Shown: in pieces, positions 53,151 to 64,000 of the stretch | Layout of the letters: each line of letters begins with the position of its first letter | How positions within the stretch are numbered: position 1 is the first letter of the stretch | Assembly (NCBI RefSeq): GCF_050908995.1 | Contig: NW_027484941.1 | Location: 45,903 to 109,902 of the forward strand | Origin: Andrena cerasifolii | Taxonomy: Eukaryota > Arthropoda > Insecta > Hymenoptera > Andrenidae | Direction: 5' to 3' | DNA: 64,000 nt | Notes under the pieces: generated by a model | What the model was told of the DNA's origin: nothing | Database searches by the model: none | What the model saw: the letters and a program-made list of their open reading frames with translations, nothing else | Position numbers and translations under genes: made by a program

Positions 53151-56100
53151 GGTTTTTCAATATCGGTTTTTCAATATCGGTTTTTCAATATCGGTTTTTC
53201 AATATCGGTTTTTCAATATCGGTTTTTCAATATCGGTTTTTCAATATCGGTTTTTCAATATCGGTTTTTCAATATCGGTTCTAATATCGGTTTCAATATC
53301 GGTTCTAATATCGGTTTCAATATCGTTTTTTCAATATCGGTTCTAATATCGGTTTCAATATCGGTTTTGCAATATCAGTTTTTCGATATCAGTTTTTCAA
53401 TATCGGTTTTTCAATATCGGATTTTCAATATCGGTTTTTCAATATCGGTTTTTCAATATCGGTTTTTGAATATCGGTTTTTCAATATCGGTTCTAATATC
53501 GGTTTCAGTATCGGTTTTTCAATATCGGTTTTGCAATATCAGTTTTTCGATATCAGTTTTTCAATATCGGTTTTTCAATATTGGTTTTTCAATATCGGTT
53601 TTCAATACCGGTTTTTCAATATCGGTTTTTCAATATCGGTTTTTCAATATCGGTTCTAATATCGGTTTCAATATCGGTTCTAATATCGGTTTCAATATCG
53701 GTTTTTCAATATCGGTTTTCAAATATCAGTTTTTCAATATCGGTTTTTCAATATCGGTTTTGCAATATCAGTTTTTCGATATCCGTTTTTCAATATCGGT
53801 TTTTCAATATCAGTTTTTCGATATCCGTTTTTCAATATCGGTTTTTCAATATTGGTTTTTCAATATCGGTTTTTCAATATCGGGTTTTCAATATCGGTTT
53901 TGCAATATCAGTTTTGCAATATCAGTTTTTCGATATCGGTTTTTCGATATCAGTTTTTCAATATCGGTTTTTCAATATCGGTTCTAATATCGGTTTCAAT
54001 ATCGGTTCTAATATCGGTTTCAATATCGGTTTTTCAATATCGGTTTTTCAATATCGGTTTTTCAATATCGGTTTTTCAATATCGGTTTTTCAATATCGGT
54101 TTTTCAATATCGGTTTTTCAATATCGGTTTTTCAATATCGGTTCTAATATCGGTTTCAGTATCGGTTTTTCAATATCGGTTTTGCAATATCAGTTTTTCG
54201 ATATCAGTTTTTCAATATCGGTTTTTCAATATTGGTTTTTCAATATCGGTTTTCAATACCGGTTTTTCAATATCGGTTTTTCAATATCGGTTTTTCAATA
54301 TCGGTTCTAATATCGGTTTCAATATCGGTTCTAATATCGGTTTCAATATCGGTTTTTCAATATCGGTTTTCAAATATCAGTTTTTCAATATCGGTTTTTC
54401 AATATCGGTTTTGCAATATCAGTTTTTCGATATCCGTTTTTCAATATCGGTTTTTCAATATTGGTTTTTCAATATCGGTTTTTCAATATCGGGTTTTCAA
54501 TATCGGTTTTGCAATATCAGTTTTGCAATATCAGTTTTTCGATATCGGTTTTTCGATATCAGTTTTTCAATATCGGTTTTTCAATATCGGTTCTAATATC
54601 GGTTTCAATATCGGTTCTAATATCGGTTTCAATATCGGTTTTTCAATATCGGTTTTTCAATATCGGTTTTTCAATATCGGTTTTTCAATATCGGTTTTTC
54701 AATATCGGTTTTTCAATATCGGTTTTTCAATATCGGTTTTTCAATATCGGTTCTAATATCGGTTTCAATATTCGTTTTTCAATATCGGTTTTGCAATATC
54801 AGTTTTTCGATATCAGTATTTCAATATCGGTTTTTCAATATTGGTTTTTCAATATCGGTTTTCAATATCGGTTTTTCAATATCGGTTTTTCAATATCGGT
54901 TTTTCAATATCGGTTTTTCAATATCGGTTTTTCAATATCGGTTTTTCAATATCGGTTTTTCAATATCGGTTCTAATATCGGTTTCAATATTCGTTTTTCA
55001 ATATCGGTTTTTCAATATCGGTTCTAATATCGGTTTTTCAATATCGGTTCTAATATCGGTTTCAATATCGGTTTTTCAATATCGGTTTTCAAATATCAGT
55101 TTTTCAATATCGGTTTTTCAATATCGGTTTTGCAATATCAGTTTTTCGATATCCGTTTTTCAATATCGGTTTTTCAATATTGGTTTTTCAATATCGGTTT
55201 TTCAATATTGGTTTTTCAATATCGGTTTTTCAATATCGGTTTGTCAATATCGGTTTTTCAATATCGGTTTTCAAATATCAGTTTTTCAATATCGGTTTTT
55301 CAATATCGGTTTTTCAATATTGGTTTTTCAATATCGGTTTTTCAATATCGGTTTTTCAATATCGGTTCTAATATCGGTTTCAATATCGGTTTTTCATTAT
55401 CGGTTTTCAAATATCAGTTTTTCAATATCGGTTTTTCAATATCGGTTTTTCAATATCGGTTTTTCAATATCGGTTTTTCAATATCGGTTTTTCAATATCG
55501 GTTTTTCAATATCGGTTTTTCAATATCGGTTCTAATATCGGTTTCAATATTCGTTTTTCAATATCGGTTTTGCAATATCAGTTTTTCGATATCAGTTTTT
55601 CAATATCGGTTTTTCAATATTGGTTTTTCAATATCGGTTTTCAATATCGGTTTCTCAATATCGGTTTTTCAATATCGGTTTTTCAATATCGGTTTTTCAA
55701 TATCGGTTGTTCAATATCGGTTCTAATATCGGTTTCAATATCAGTTTTTCAATATCGGTTTTTCAATATCGGTTTTTCAATATCGGTTTTTCAATATCGG
55801 TTTTTCAATATCGGTTTTTCAATATCGGTTTTTCAATATCGGTTTTTCAATATCGGTTCTAATATCGGTTTCAATATCGGTTCTAATATCGGTTTCAATA
55901 TCGTTTTTTCAATATCGGTTCTAATATCGGTTTCAATATCGGTTTTGCAATATCAGTTTTTCGATATCAGTTTTTCAATATCGGTTTTTCAATATCGGTT
56001 TTTCAATATCGGTTTTTCAATATCGGTTTTTCAATATCGGTTCTAATATCGGTTTCAGTATCGGTTTTTCAATATCGGTTTTGCAATATCAGTTTTTCGA

Positions 56101-58661
56101 TATCAGTTTTTCAATATCGGTTTTTCAATATTGGTTTTTCAATATCGGTTTTCAATACCAGTTTTTCAATATCGGTTTTTCAATATCGGTTTTTCAATAT
56201 CGGTTCTAATATCGGTTTCAATATCGGTTCTAATATCGGTTTCAATATCGGTTTTTCAATATCGGTTTTCAAATATCAGTTTTTCAATATCGGTTTTTCA
56301 ATATCGGTTTTGCAATATCAGTTTTTCGATATCCGTTTTTCAATATCGGTTTTTCAATATTGGTTTTTCAATATCGGTTTTTCAATATCGGGTTTTCAAT
56401 ATCGGTTTTGCAATATCAGTTTTGCAATATCAGTTTTTCGATATCGGTTTTTCGATATCAGTTTTTCAATATCGGTTTTTCAATATCGGTTCTAATATCG
56501 GTTTCAATATCGGTTCTAATATCGGTTTCAATATCGGTTTTTCAATATAGGTTTTTCAATATCGGTTTATCAATATCGGTTTTTCAATATCGGTTTTTCA
56601 ATATCGGTTTTCCAATATCGGTTTTTCAATATCGGTTTTTCAATATCGGTTCTAATATTGGTTTCAATATTCGTTTTTCAATATCGGTTTTGCAATATCA
56701 GTTTTTCGATATCAGTATTTCAATATCGGTTTTTCAATATTGGTTTTTCAATATCGGTTTTCAATATCGGTTTTTCAATATCGGTTTTTCAATATCGGTT
56801 TTTCAATATCGGTTTTTCAATATCGGTTTTTCAATATCGGTTTTTCAATATCGGTTTTTCAATATCGGTTTTTCAATATCGGTTCTAATATCGGTTTCAA
56901 TATTCGTTTTTCAATATCGGTTTTTCAATATCGGTTCTAATATCGGTTTTTCAATATCGGTTCTAATATCGGTTTCAATATCGGTTTTTCAATATCGGTT
57001 CTAATATCGGATTCAATATCGGTTTTGCAATATCAGTTTTTCGATAACAGTTTTTCAATATCGGTTTTTCAATATCGGATTTTCAATATCGGTTTTTCAA
57101 TATCGGTTTTTCAATATCGGTTTTTCAATATCGGTTCTAATATCGGTTTCAGTATCGGTTTTTCAATATCGCTGTTTCAATATCGGTTTTGCAATATCAG
57201 TTTTTCGATATCAGTTTTTCAACATCGGTTTTTCAATATTGGTTTTTCAATATCGGTTTTTCAATATCGGTTTGTCAATATCGGTTTTTCAATATCGGTT
57301 TTCAAATATCAGTATTTCAATATCGGTTTTTCAATATCGGTTTTTCAATATTGGTTTTTCAATATCGGTTTTTCAATATCGGATTTTCAACATCGGTTCT
57401 AATATCGGTTTCAATATTCGTTTTTCAATATCGGTTTTGCAATATCAGTTTTTCGATATCAGTTTTTCAATATCGGTTTTTCAATATTGGTTTTTCAATA
57501 TCGGTTTTTCAATATCGGTTTTTCAATATCGGTTTTTCAATATCGGTTCTAATATCGGTTTCAATATCGGTTCTAATATCGGTTTCAATATCGGTTTTTC
57601 AATATCGGTTTTTCAATATTGGTTTTTCAATATCGGTTTTTCAATATCGGTTTTTCAATATCGGTTTTGCAATATCGGTTTTTCAATATCGGTTCTAATA
57701 TCGGTTTCAGTATCGGTTTTTCAATATCGCTGTTTCATATCGGCTTTGCAATATCAGTTTTTCGATATCAGTTTTTCAACATCGGTTTTTCAATATTGGT
57801 GTTTCAATATCGGTTTTTCAATATCGGTTTTTCAATATCGGTTTTTCAATATCGGTTTTTCAATATCGGTTCAAATATAGGTTTAAATATCGGTTTTTCA
57901 ATATCGGTTTTCAAATATCAGTTTTTCAATATTGGATTTTCAATATTGGTTTTTCAATATCGGTTTTTCAATATCGGTTTTTCAATATCGGTTCTAATAT
58001 CGGTTTCAATATCGGTTTTTCATTATCGGTTTTCAAATATCAGTTTTTCAATATCGGTTTTTCAATATCGGTTTTTCAATATCGGTTTTTCAATATCGGT
58101 TTTTCAATATCGGTTTTTCAATATCGGTTTTTCAATATCGGTTTTTCAATATCGGTTCTAATATCGGTTTCAATATCGGTTCTAATATCGGTTTCAATAT
58201 CGTTTTTTCAATATCGGTTCTAATATCGGTTTCAATATCGGTTTTGCAATATCAGTTTTTCGATATCAGTTTTTCAATATCGGTTTTTCAATATCGGTTT
58301 TTCAATATCGGTTTTTCAATATCGGTTTTTCAATATCGGTTCTAATATCGGTTTCAGTATCGGTTTTTCAATATCGGTTTTTCAATATCGGTTTTGCAAT
58401 ATCAGTTTTTCGATATCCGTTTTTCAATATCGGTTTTTCAATATTGGTTTTTCAATATCGGTTTTTCAATATCGGGTTTTCAATATCGGTTTTGCAATAT
58501 CAGTTTTGCAATATCAGTTTTTCGATATCGGTTTTTCGATATCAGTTTTTCAATATCGGTTTTTCAATATCGGTTCTAATATCGGTTTCAATATCGGTTC
58601 TAATATCGGTTTCAATATCGGTTTTTCAATATCGGTTTTTCAATATCGGTTTTTCAATATC
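53151..58661 (+). repeat. 5,511-bp higher-order unit, copy 2
   Basis: This matches copy 1 at +5,511 to about 57,640. It then carries about 229 bp of extra units (including a second ATCGCTG at 57,728 and an AATATAGG 12-mer), lacks a matching amount with AATACC, and returns to +5,511 near 58,394. Private changes include A at 56,549 (creating TAG) and an A lost near 57,736. At about 48,013 copy 1 has AATGTCGG where this copy keeps AATATCGG. Confidence 0.75.
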
Positions 58662-61600
58662 GGTTTTTCAATATCGGTTTTTCAATATCGGTTTTTCAAT
58701 ATCGGTTTTTCAATATCGGTTTTTCAATATCGGTTTTTCAATATCGGTTTTTCAATATCGGTTCTAATATTGGTTTCAATATTCGTTTTTCAATATCGGT
58801 TTTGCAATATCAGTTTTTCGATATCAGTATTTCAATATCGGTTTTTCAATATTGGTTTTTCAATATCGGTTTTCAATATCGGTTTTTCAATATCGGTTTT
58901 TCAATATCGGTTTTTCAATATCGGTTTTTCAATATCGGTTTTTCAATATCGGTTTTTCAATATCGGTTTTTCAATATCGGTTCTAATATCGGTTTCAATA
59001 TTCGTTTTTCAATATCGGTTTTTCAATATCGGTTCTAATATCGGTTTTTCAATATCGGTTCTAATATCGGTTTCAATATCGGTTTTTCAATATCGGTTCT
59101 AATATCGGATTCAATATCGGTTTTGCAATATCAGTTTTTCGATAACAGTTTTTCAATATCGGTTTTTCAATATCGGATTTTCAATATCGGTTTTTCAATA
59201 TCGGTTTTTCAATATCGGTTTTTCAATATCGGTTCTAATATCGGTTTCAGTATCGGTTTTTCAATATCGCTGTTTCAATATCGGTTTTGCAATATCAGTT
59301 TTTCGATATCAGTTTTTCAATATCGGTTTTTCAATATTGGTTTTTCAATATCGGTTTTTCAATATCGGTTTTTCAATATCGGTTTTTCAATATCGGTTCT
59401 AATATCGGTTTCAATATCGGTTCTAATATCGGTTTCAATATCGGTTTTTCAATATCGGTTTTTCAATATTGGTTTTTCAATATCGGTTTTTCAATATCGG
59501 TTTTTCAATATCGGTTTTGCAATATCGGTTTTTCAATATCGGTTCTAATATCGGTTTCAGTATCGGTTTTTCAATATCGCTGTTTCAATATCGGCTTTGC
59601 AATATCAGTTTTTCGATATCAGTTTTTCAATATCGGTTTTGCAATATCAGTTTTTCGATATCAGTATTTCAATATCGGTTTTTCAATATTGGTTTTTCAA
59701 TATCGGTTTTCAATATCGGTTTTTCAATATCGGTTTTTCAATATCGGTTTTTCAATATCGGTTTTTCAATATCGGTTTTTCAATATCGGTTTTTCAATAT
59801 CGGTTTTTCAATATCGGTTCTAATATCGGTTTCAATATTCGTTTTTCAATATCGGTTTTTCAATATCGGTTCTAATATCGGTTTTTCAATATCGGTTCTA
59901 ATATCGGTTTCAATATCGGTTTTTCAATATCGGTTCTAATATCGGATTCAATATCGGTTTTGCAATATCAGTTTTTCGATAACAGTTTTTCAATATCGGA
60001 TTTTCAATATCGGTTTTTCAATATCGGTTTTTCAATATCGGTTTTTCAATATCGGTTCTAATATCGGTTTCAGTATCGGTTTTTCAATATCGCTGTTTCA
60101 ATATCGGTTTTGCAATATCAGTTTTTCGATATCAGTTTTTCAATATCGGTTTTTCAATATTGGTTTTTCAATATTGGTGTTTCAATATCGGTTTTTCAAT
60201 ATCGGTTTTTCAATATCGGTTTTTCAATATCGGTTTTTCAATATCGGTTCAAATATAGGTTTAAATATCGGTTTTTCAATATCGGTTTTCAAATATCAGT
60301 TTTTCAATATTGGATTTTCAATATTGGTTTTTCAATATCGGTTTTTCAATATCGGTTTTTCAATATCGGTTCTAATATCGGTTTCAATATCGGTTTTTCA
60401 TTATCGGTTTTCAAATATCAGTTTTTCAATATCGGTTTTTCAATATCGGTTTTTCAATATCGGTTTTTCAATATCGGTTTTTCAATATCGGTTTTTCAAT
60501 ATCGGTTTTTCAATATCGGTTTTTCAATATCGGTTCTAATATCGGTTTCAATATCGGTTCTAATATCGGTTTCAATATCGTTTTTTCAATATCGGTTCTA
60601 ATATCGGTTTCAATATCGGTTTTGCAATATCAGTTTTTCGATATCAGTTTTTCAATATCGGTTTTTCAATATCGGTTTTTCAATATCGGTTTTTCAATAT
60701 CGGTTTTTCAATATCGGTTCTAATATCGGTTTCAGTATCGGTTTTTCAATATCGGTTTTGCAATATCAGTTTTTCGATATCAGTTTTTCAATATCGGTTT
60801 TTCAATATTGGTTTTTCAATATCGGTTTTCAATACCAGTTTTTCAATATCGGTTTTTCAATATCGGTTTTTCAATATCGGTTCTAATATCGGTTTCAATA
60901 TCGGTTCTAATATCGGTTTCAATATCGGTTTTTCAATATCGGTTTTCAAATATCAGTTTTTCAATATCGGTTTTTCAATATCGGTTTTGCAATATCAGTT
61001 TTTCGATATCCGTTTTTCAATATCGGTTTTTCAATATTGGTTTTTCAATATCGGTTTTTCAATATCGGGTTTTCAATATCGGTTTTGCAATATCAGTTTT
61101 GCAATATCAGTTTTTCGATATCGGTTTTTCGATATCAGTTTTTCAATATCGGTTTTTCAATATCGGTTCTAATATCGGTTTCAATATCGGTTCTAATATC
61201 GGTTTCAATATCGGTTTTTCAATATCGGTTTTTCAATATCGGTTTTTCAATATCGGTTTTTCAATATCGGTTTTTCAATATCGGTTTTTCAATATCGGTT
61301 TTTCAATATCGGTTTTTCAATATCGGTTTTTCAATATCGGTTCTAATATTGGTTTCAATATTCGTTTTTCAATATCGGTTTTGCAATATCAGTTTTTCGA
61401 TATCAGTATTTCAATATCGGTTTTTCAATATTGGTTTTTCAATATCGGTTTTCAATATCGGTTTTTCAATATCGGTTTTTCAATATCGGTTTTTCAATAT
61501 CGGTTTTTCAATATCGGTTTTTCAATATCGGTTTTTCAATATCGGTTTTTCAATATCGGTTCTAATATCGGTTTCAATATTCGTTTTTCAATATCGGTTT

Positions 61601-61991
61601 TTCAATATCGGTTCTAATATCGGTTTTTCAATATCGGTTCTAATATCGGTTTCAATATCGGTTTTTCAATATCGGTTCTAATATCGGATTCAATATCGGT
61701 TTTGCAATATCAGTTTTTCGATAACAGTTTTTCAATATCGGTTTTTCAATATCGGATTTTCAATATCGGTTTTTCAATATCGGTTTTTCAATATCGGTTT
61801 TTCAATATCGGTTCTAATATCGGTTTCAGTATCGGTTTTTCAATATCGCTGTTTCAATATCGGTTTTGCAATATCAGTTTTTCGATATCAGTTTTTCAAC
61901 ATCGGTTTTTCAATATTGGTTTTTCAATATCGGTTTTTCAATATCGGTTTGTCAATATCGGTTTTTCAATATCGGTTTTCAAATATCAGTA
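58662..61991 (+). repeat. Rearranged third section of the domain B blocks
   Basis: Pieces match earlier blocks at several offsets: about 2,098-2,112 against 56,690-57,190, and 4,677 against 56,131-57,640 (from about 60,808). Sequence at 58,394-59,123 recurs near 60,987-61,702 at 2,593 then 2,579. Three ATCGCTG units (59,268, 59,578 and 60,091) fall within 0.9 kb, showing local re-duplication. Confidence 0.65.
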
Positions 61992-63933
61992 TTTCAATAT
62001 CGGTTTTTCAATATCGGTTTTTCAATATTGGTTTTTCAATATCGGTTTTTCAATATCGGATTTTCAACATCGGTTCTAATATCGGTTTCAATATTCGTTT
62101 TTCAATATCGGTTTTGCAATATCAGTTTTTCGATATCAGTTTTTCAATATCGGTTTTTCAATATTGGTTTTTCAATATCGGTTTTTCAATATCGGTTTTT
62201 CAATATCGGTTTTTCAATATCGGTTCTAATATCGGTTTCAATATCGGTTCTAATATCGGTTTCAATATCGGTTTTTCAATATCGGTTTTTCAATATTGGT
62301 TTTTCAATATCGGTTTTTCAATATCGGTTTTTCAATATCGGTTTTGCAATATCGGTTTTTCAATATCGGTTCTAATATCGGTTTCAGTATCGGTTTTTCA
62401 ATATCGCTGTTTCAATATCGGCTTTGCAATATCAGTTTTTCGATATCAGTTTTTCAACATCGGTTTTTCAATATTGGTGTTTCAATATCGGTTTTTCAAT
62501 ATCGGTTTTTCAATATCGGTTTTTCAATATCGGTTTTTCAATATCGGTTCAAATATAGGTTTAAATATCGGTTTTTCAATATCGGTTTTCAAATATCAGT
62601 TTTTCAATATTGGATTTTCAATATCGGTTTTTCAACATCGGTTTTTCAATATCGGTTTTCAAATATCAGTTTTTCAATATCGGTTTTTCAATATTGGTTT
62701 TTCAATATCGGTTTTTCAATATCGGTTTTTCAATATCGGTTTTTCAATATCGGTTCTAATATCGGTTTCAATATCGGTTTTTCATTATCGGTTTTCAAAT
62801 ATCAGTTTTTCAATATCGGTTTTTCAATATCGGTTTTTCAATATCGGTTTTTCAATATCGGTTTTTCAATATCGGTTTTTCAATATCGGTTCTAATATCG
62901 GTTTCAATATTCGTTTTTCAATATCGGTTTTGCAATATCAGTTTTTCGATATCAGTATTTCAATATCGGTTTTTCAATATCGGTTTTTCAATATCGGTTT
63001 TTCAATATTGGTTTTTCAATATCGGTTTTTCAATATCGGATTTTCAACATCGGTTCTAATATCGGTTTCAATATTCGTTTTTCAATATCGGTTTTGCAAT
63101 ATCAGTTTTTCGATATCAGTTTTTCAATATCGGTTTTTCAATATTGGTTTTTCAATATCGGTTTTTCAATATCGGTTTTTCAATATCGGTTTTTCAATAT
63201 CGGTTCTAATATCGGTTTCAATATCGGTTCTAATATCGGTTTCAATATCGGTTTTTCAATATCGGTTTTTCAATATTGGTTTTTCAATATCGGTTTTTCA
63301 ATATCGGTTTTTCAATATCGGTTTTGCAATATCGGTTTTTCAATATCGGTTCTAATATCGGTTTCAGTATCGGTTTTTCAATATCGCTGATTCAATATCG
63401 GCTTTGCAATATCAGTTTTTCGATATCAGTTTTTCAACATCGGTTTTTCAATATTGGTGTTTCAATATCGGTTTTTCAATATCGGTTTTTCAATATCGGT
63501 TTTTCAATATCGGTTTTTCAATATCGGTTCAAATATAGGTTTAAATATCGGTTTTTCAATATCGGTTTTCAAATATCAGTTTTTCAATATTGGATTTTCA
63601 ATATCGGTTTTTCAACATCGGTTTTTCAATATCGGTTTTCAAATATCAGTTTTTCAATATCGGTTTTTCAATATTGGTTTTTCAATATCGGTTTTTCAAT
63701 ATCGGTTTTTCAATATCGGTTTTTCAATATCGGTTCTAATATCGGTTTCAATATCGGTTTTTCATTATCGGTTTTCAAATATCAGTTTTTCAATATCGGT
63801 TTTTCAATATCGGTTTTTCAATATCGGTTTTTCAATATCGGTTTTTCAATATCGGTTTTTCAATATCGGTTCTAATATCGGTTTCAATATTCGTTTTTCA
63901 ATATCGGTTTTGCAATATCAGTTTTTCGATATA
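61992..63933 (+). repeat. 980-bp tandem duplication near the right edge
   Basis: Copies are 61,992-62,971 and 62,972 to about 63,933, with the same order throughout. The one difference I found is T at 62,410 against A at 63,390, which turns CGCTGTTTC into CGCTGATTC and makes a TGA. Near 63,931 a GATAT unit has lost one base. The low divergence suggests one of the youngest events in the window. Confidence 0.8.
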
Positions 63934-64000
63934 GTTTTTCAATATCGGTTTTTCAATATCGGTTTTTCAATATCGGTTTTTCAATATCAGTTTTTCAATA

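Larger units (their letters stand above)
1..64000 (+). repeat. 14-bp satellite array spanning the window
   Basis: Every part of the window reads as head-to-tail copies of CAATATCGGTTTTT or close variants. I saw no inverted unit (no AAAAACCGATATTG on the + strand) and no unrelated insertion. The consensus has 4 G/C of 14 and one CpG. Length variants are 12 bp (two Ts lost), 13 bp, 16 bp (ending TTTAGAA) and rare 15 bp. Both window ends lie inside the array, so its true length exceeds 64 kb. Arrays of this size with nested higher-order repeats are known from eukaryotic heterochromatin; centromeric, subtelomeric or sex-chromosome location cannot be told apart here. There is no sign of promoter, terminator, tRNA or rRNA. 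Open frames on the + strand come from the absence of stops in the unit and are not annotated as genes. Confidence 0.97.
42121..64000 (+). repeat. Domain B: AATACC / CAAATATCAG / ATTCG-rich satellite
   Basis: Long runs of consensus units (up to about a dozen in a row) alternate with a different variant set: CAATATTGG, CAAATATCAG, AATACCGG or AATACCAG (13-bp step before it), GATATCCG, CATTATCGG, AATATTCG, ATCGTTTTTT and TTGTTC. Paired 12-bp units are frequent and often doubled. I see no CAATATTTG, CTTTAC or TTTAGAAC unit here. Stops are rarer than in domain A because GATATAAG, GATATAGG and TTTAGA are absent, so forward open frames are longer. It holds no genes and continues past the right edge. 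Confidence 0.9.

Noticed and set aside
1..64000. CRISPR array
   Set aside because: There are no unique spacers. Units are 12-16 bp, directly adjacent and nearly identical, and no cas-like gene is present.
1..64000. Telomere repeat
   Set aside because: The unit has only a GG and no G-run, it is highly variable with higher-order structure, and no chromosome end or subtelomeric gene is visible. Known telomere repeats are usually more uniform. A subtelomeric location is still possible.
1..64000. Rho-independent terminators or promoters from T-runs and AATATT/TATA-like words
   Set aside because: T5 runs and ATAT words are part of every unit and lack GC-rich hairpins or any nearby gene, so they carry no regulatory information by themselves.
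1..64000. Inverted repeats or hairpin-forming palindromes
   Set aside because: Short palindromes occur inside units (GATATC, AATATT, CGATATCG), but I saw no unit in reverse orientation and so no long hairpin or inverted block.
1..64000. Transposon or retroelement insertion
   Set aside because: No non-satellite stretch, terminal repeats or protein domains were found. All length breaks are explained by 12-, 13-, 15- or 16-bp units or by block duplications.

Overview
The whole 64 kb window is one uninterrupted satellite (tandem-repeat) array. I find no gene, RNA gene, transposon or unique sequence in it. The basic unit is 14 bp, CAATATCGGTTTTT, always in the same orientation. The + strand is therefore T-rich (consensus 7 T, 3 A, 2 C, 2 G) with about one CpG per unit. 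Scale, purity and nested higher-order structure point to heterochromatin (centromeric, pericentromeric, subtelomeric or sex-chromosome) of a eukaryote in a long-read assembly. I cannot name the organism.

The array is written in a small alphabet of unit variants. Most are 14 bp with substitutions (atatcag, gatatc, atatttg, atattgg, ataccgg). A few differ in length: 12-bp units that normally come in pairs (ggttct / ggtttc or ggattc), a 16-bp unit (cggtttagaa), 13-bp units and rare 15-bp units. Variant order is copied in long blocks, giving a second layer of higher-order repeats from 42 bp to 5.5 kb.

There are two compositional domains. Domain A (1 to about 37,440) is rich in CAATATTTG, GATATAAG/GATATAGG and the 16-bp TTTAGAAC unit. 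Domain B (about 42,120 to 64,000) lacks these and carries CAAATATCAG, AATACCGG/AATACCAG, GATATCCG, CATTATCGG, AATATTCG and, only beyond 51.6 kb, ATCGCTG. Between them (37,440 to 42,120) A-type and B-type stretches alternate. Within A the clearest blocks are a 4.4-kb unit with a shortened 3.8-kb copy (4,603-12,764), a recurrent 222-bp unit, and tandem duplications of 352, 518, 602, 734 and 1,044 bp. Within B they are a 2.6-2.7-kb unit (43,385-48,648), two copies of a 5,511-bp unit (47,640-58,661) and a 980-bp duplication at the right end (61,992-63,933).

Many long open frames exist on the + strand (longest about 656 codons, 39,919-41,889), but they follow from the repeat. The pure 14-bp unit has no stop in any forward frame, and because 14 is not a multiple of 3 all three frames spell the same 14-residue cycle, FFNIGFSISVFQYR. 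The nominal starts I checked are almost all TTG and ATG is very rare. I annotate no CDS. What is informative here is the satellite's evolutionary record: unequal exchange, a sharp variant turnover, and variants of the kind CpG decay produces.
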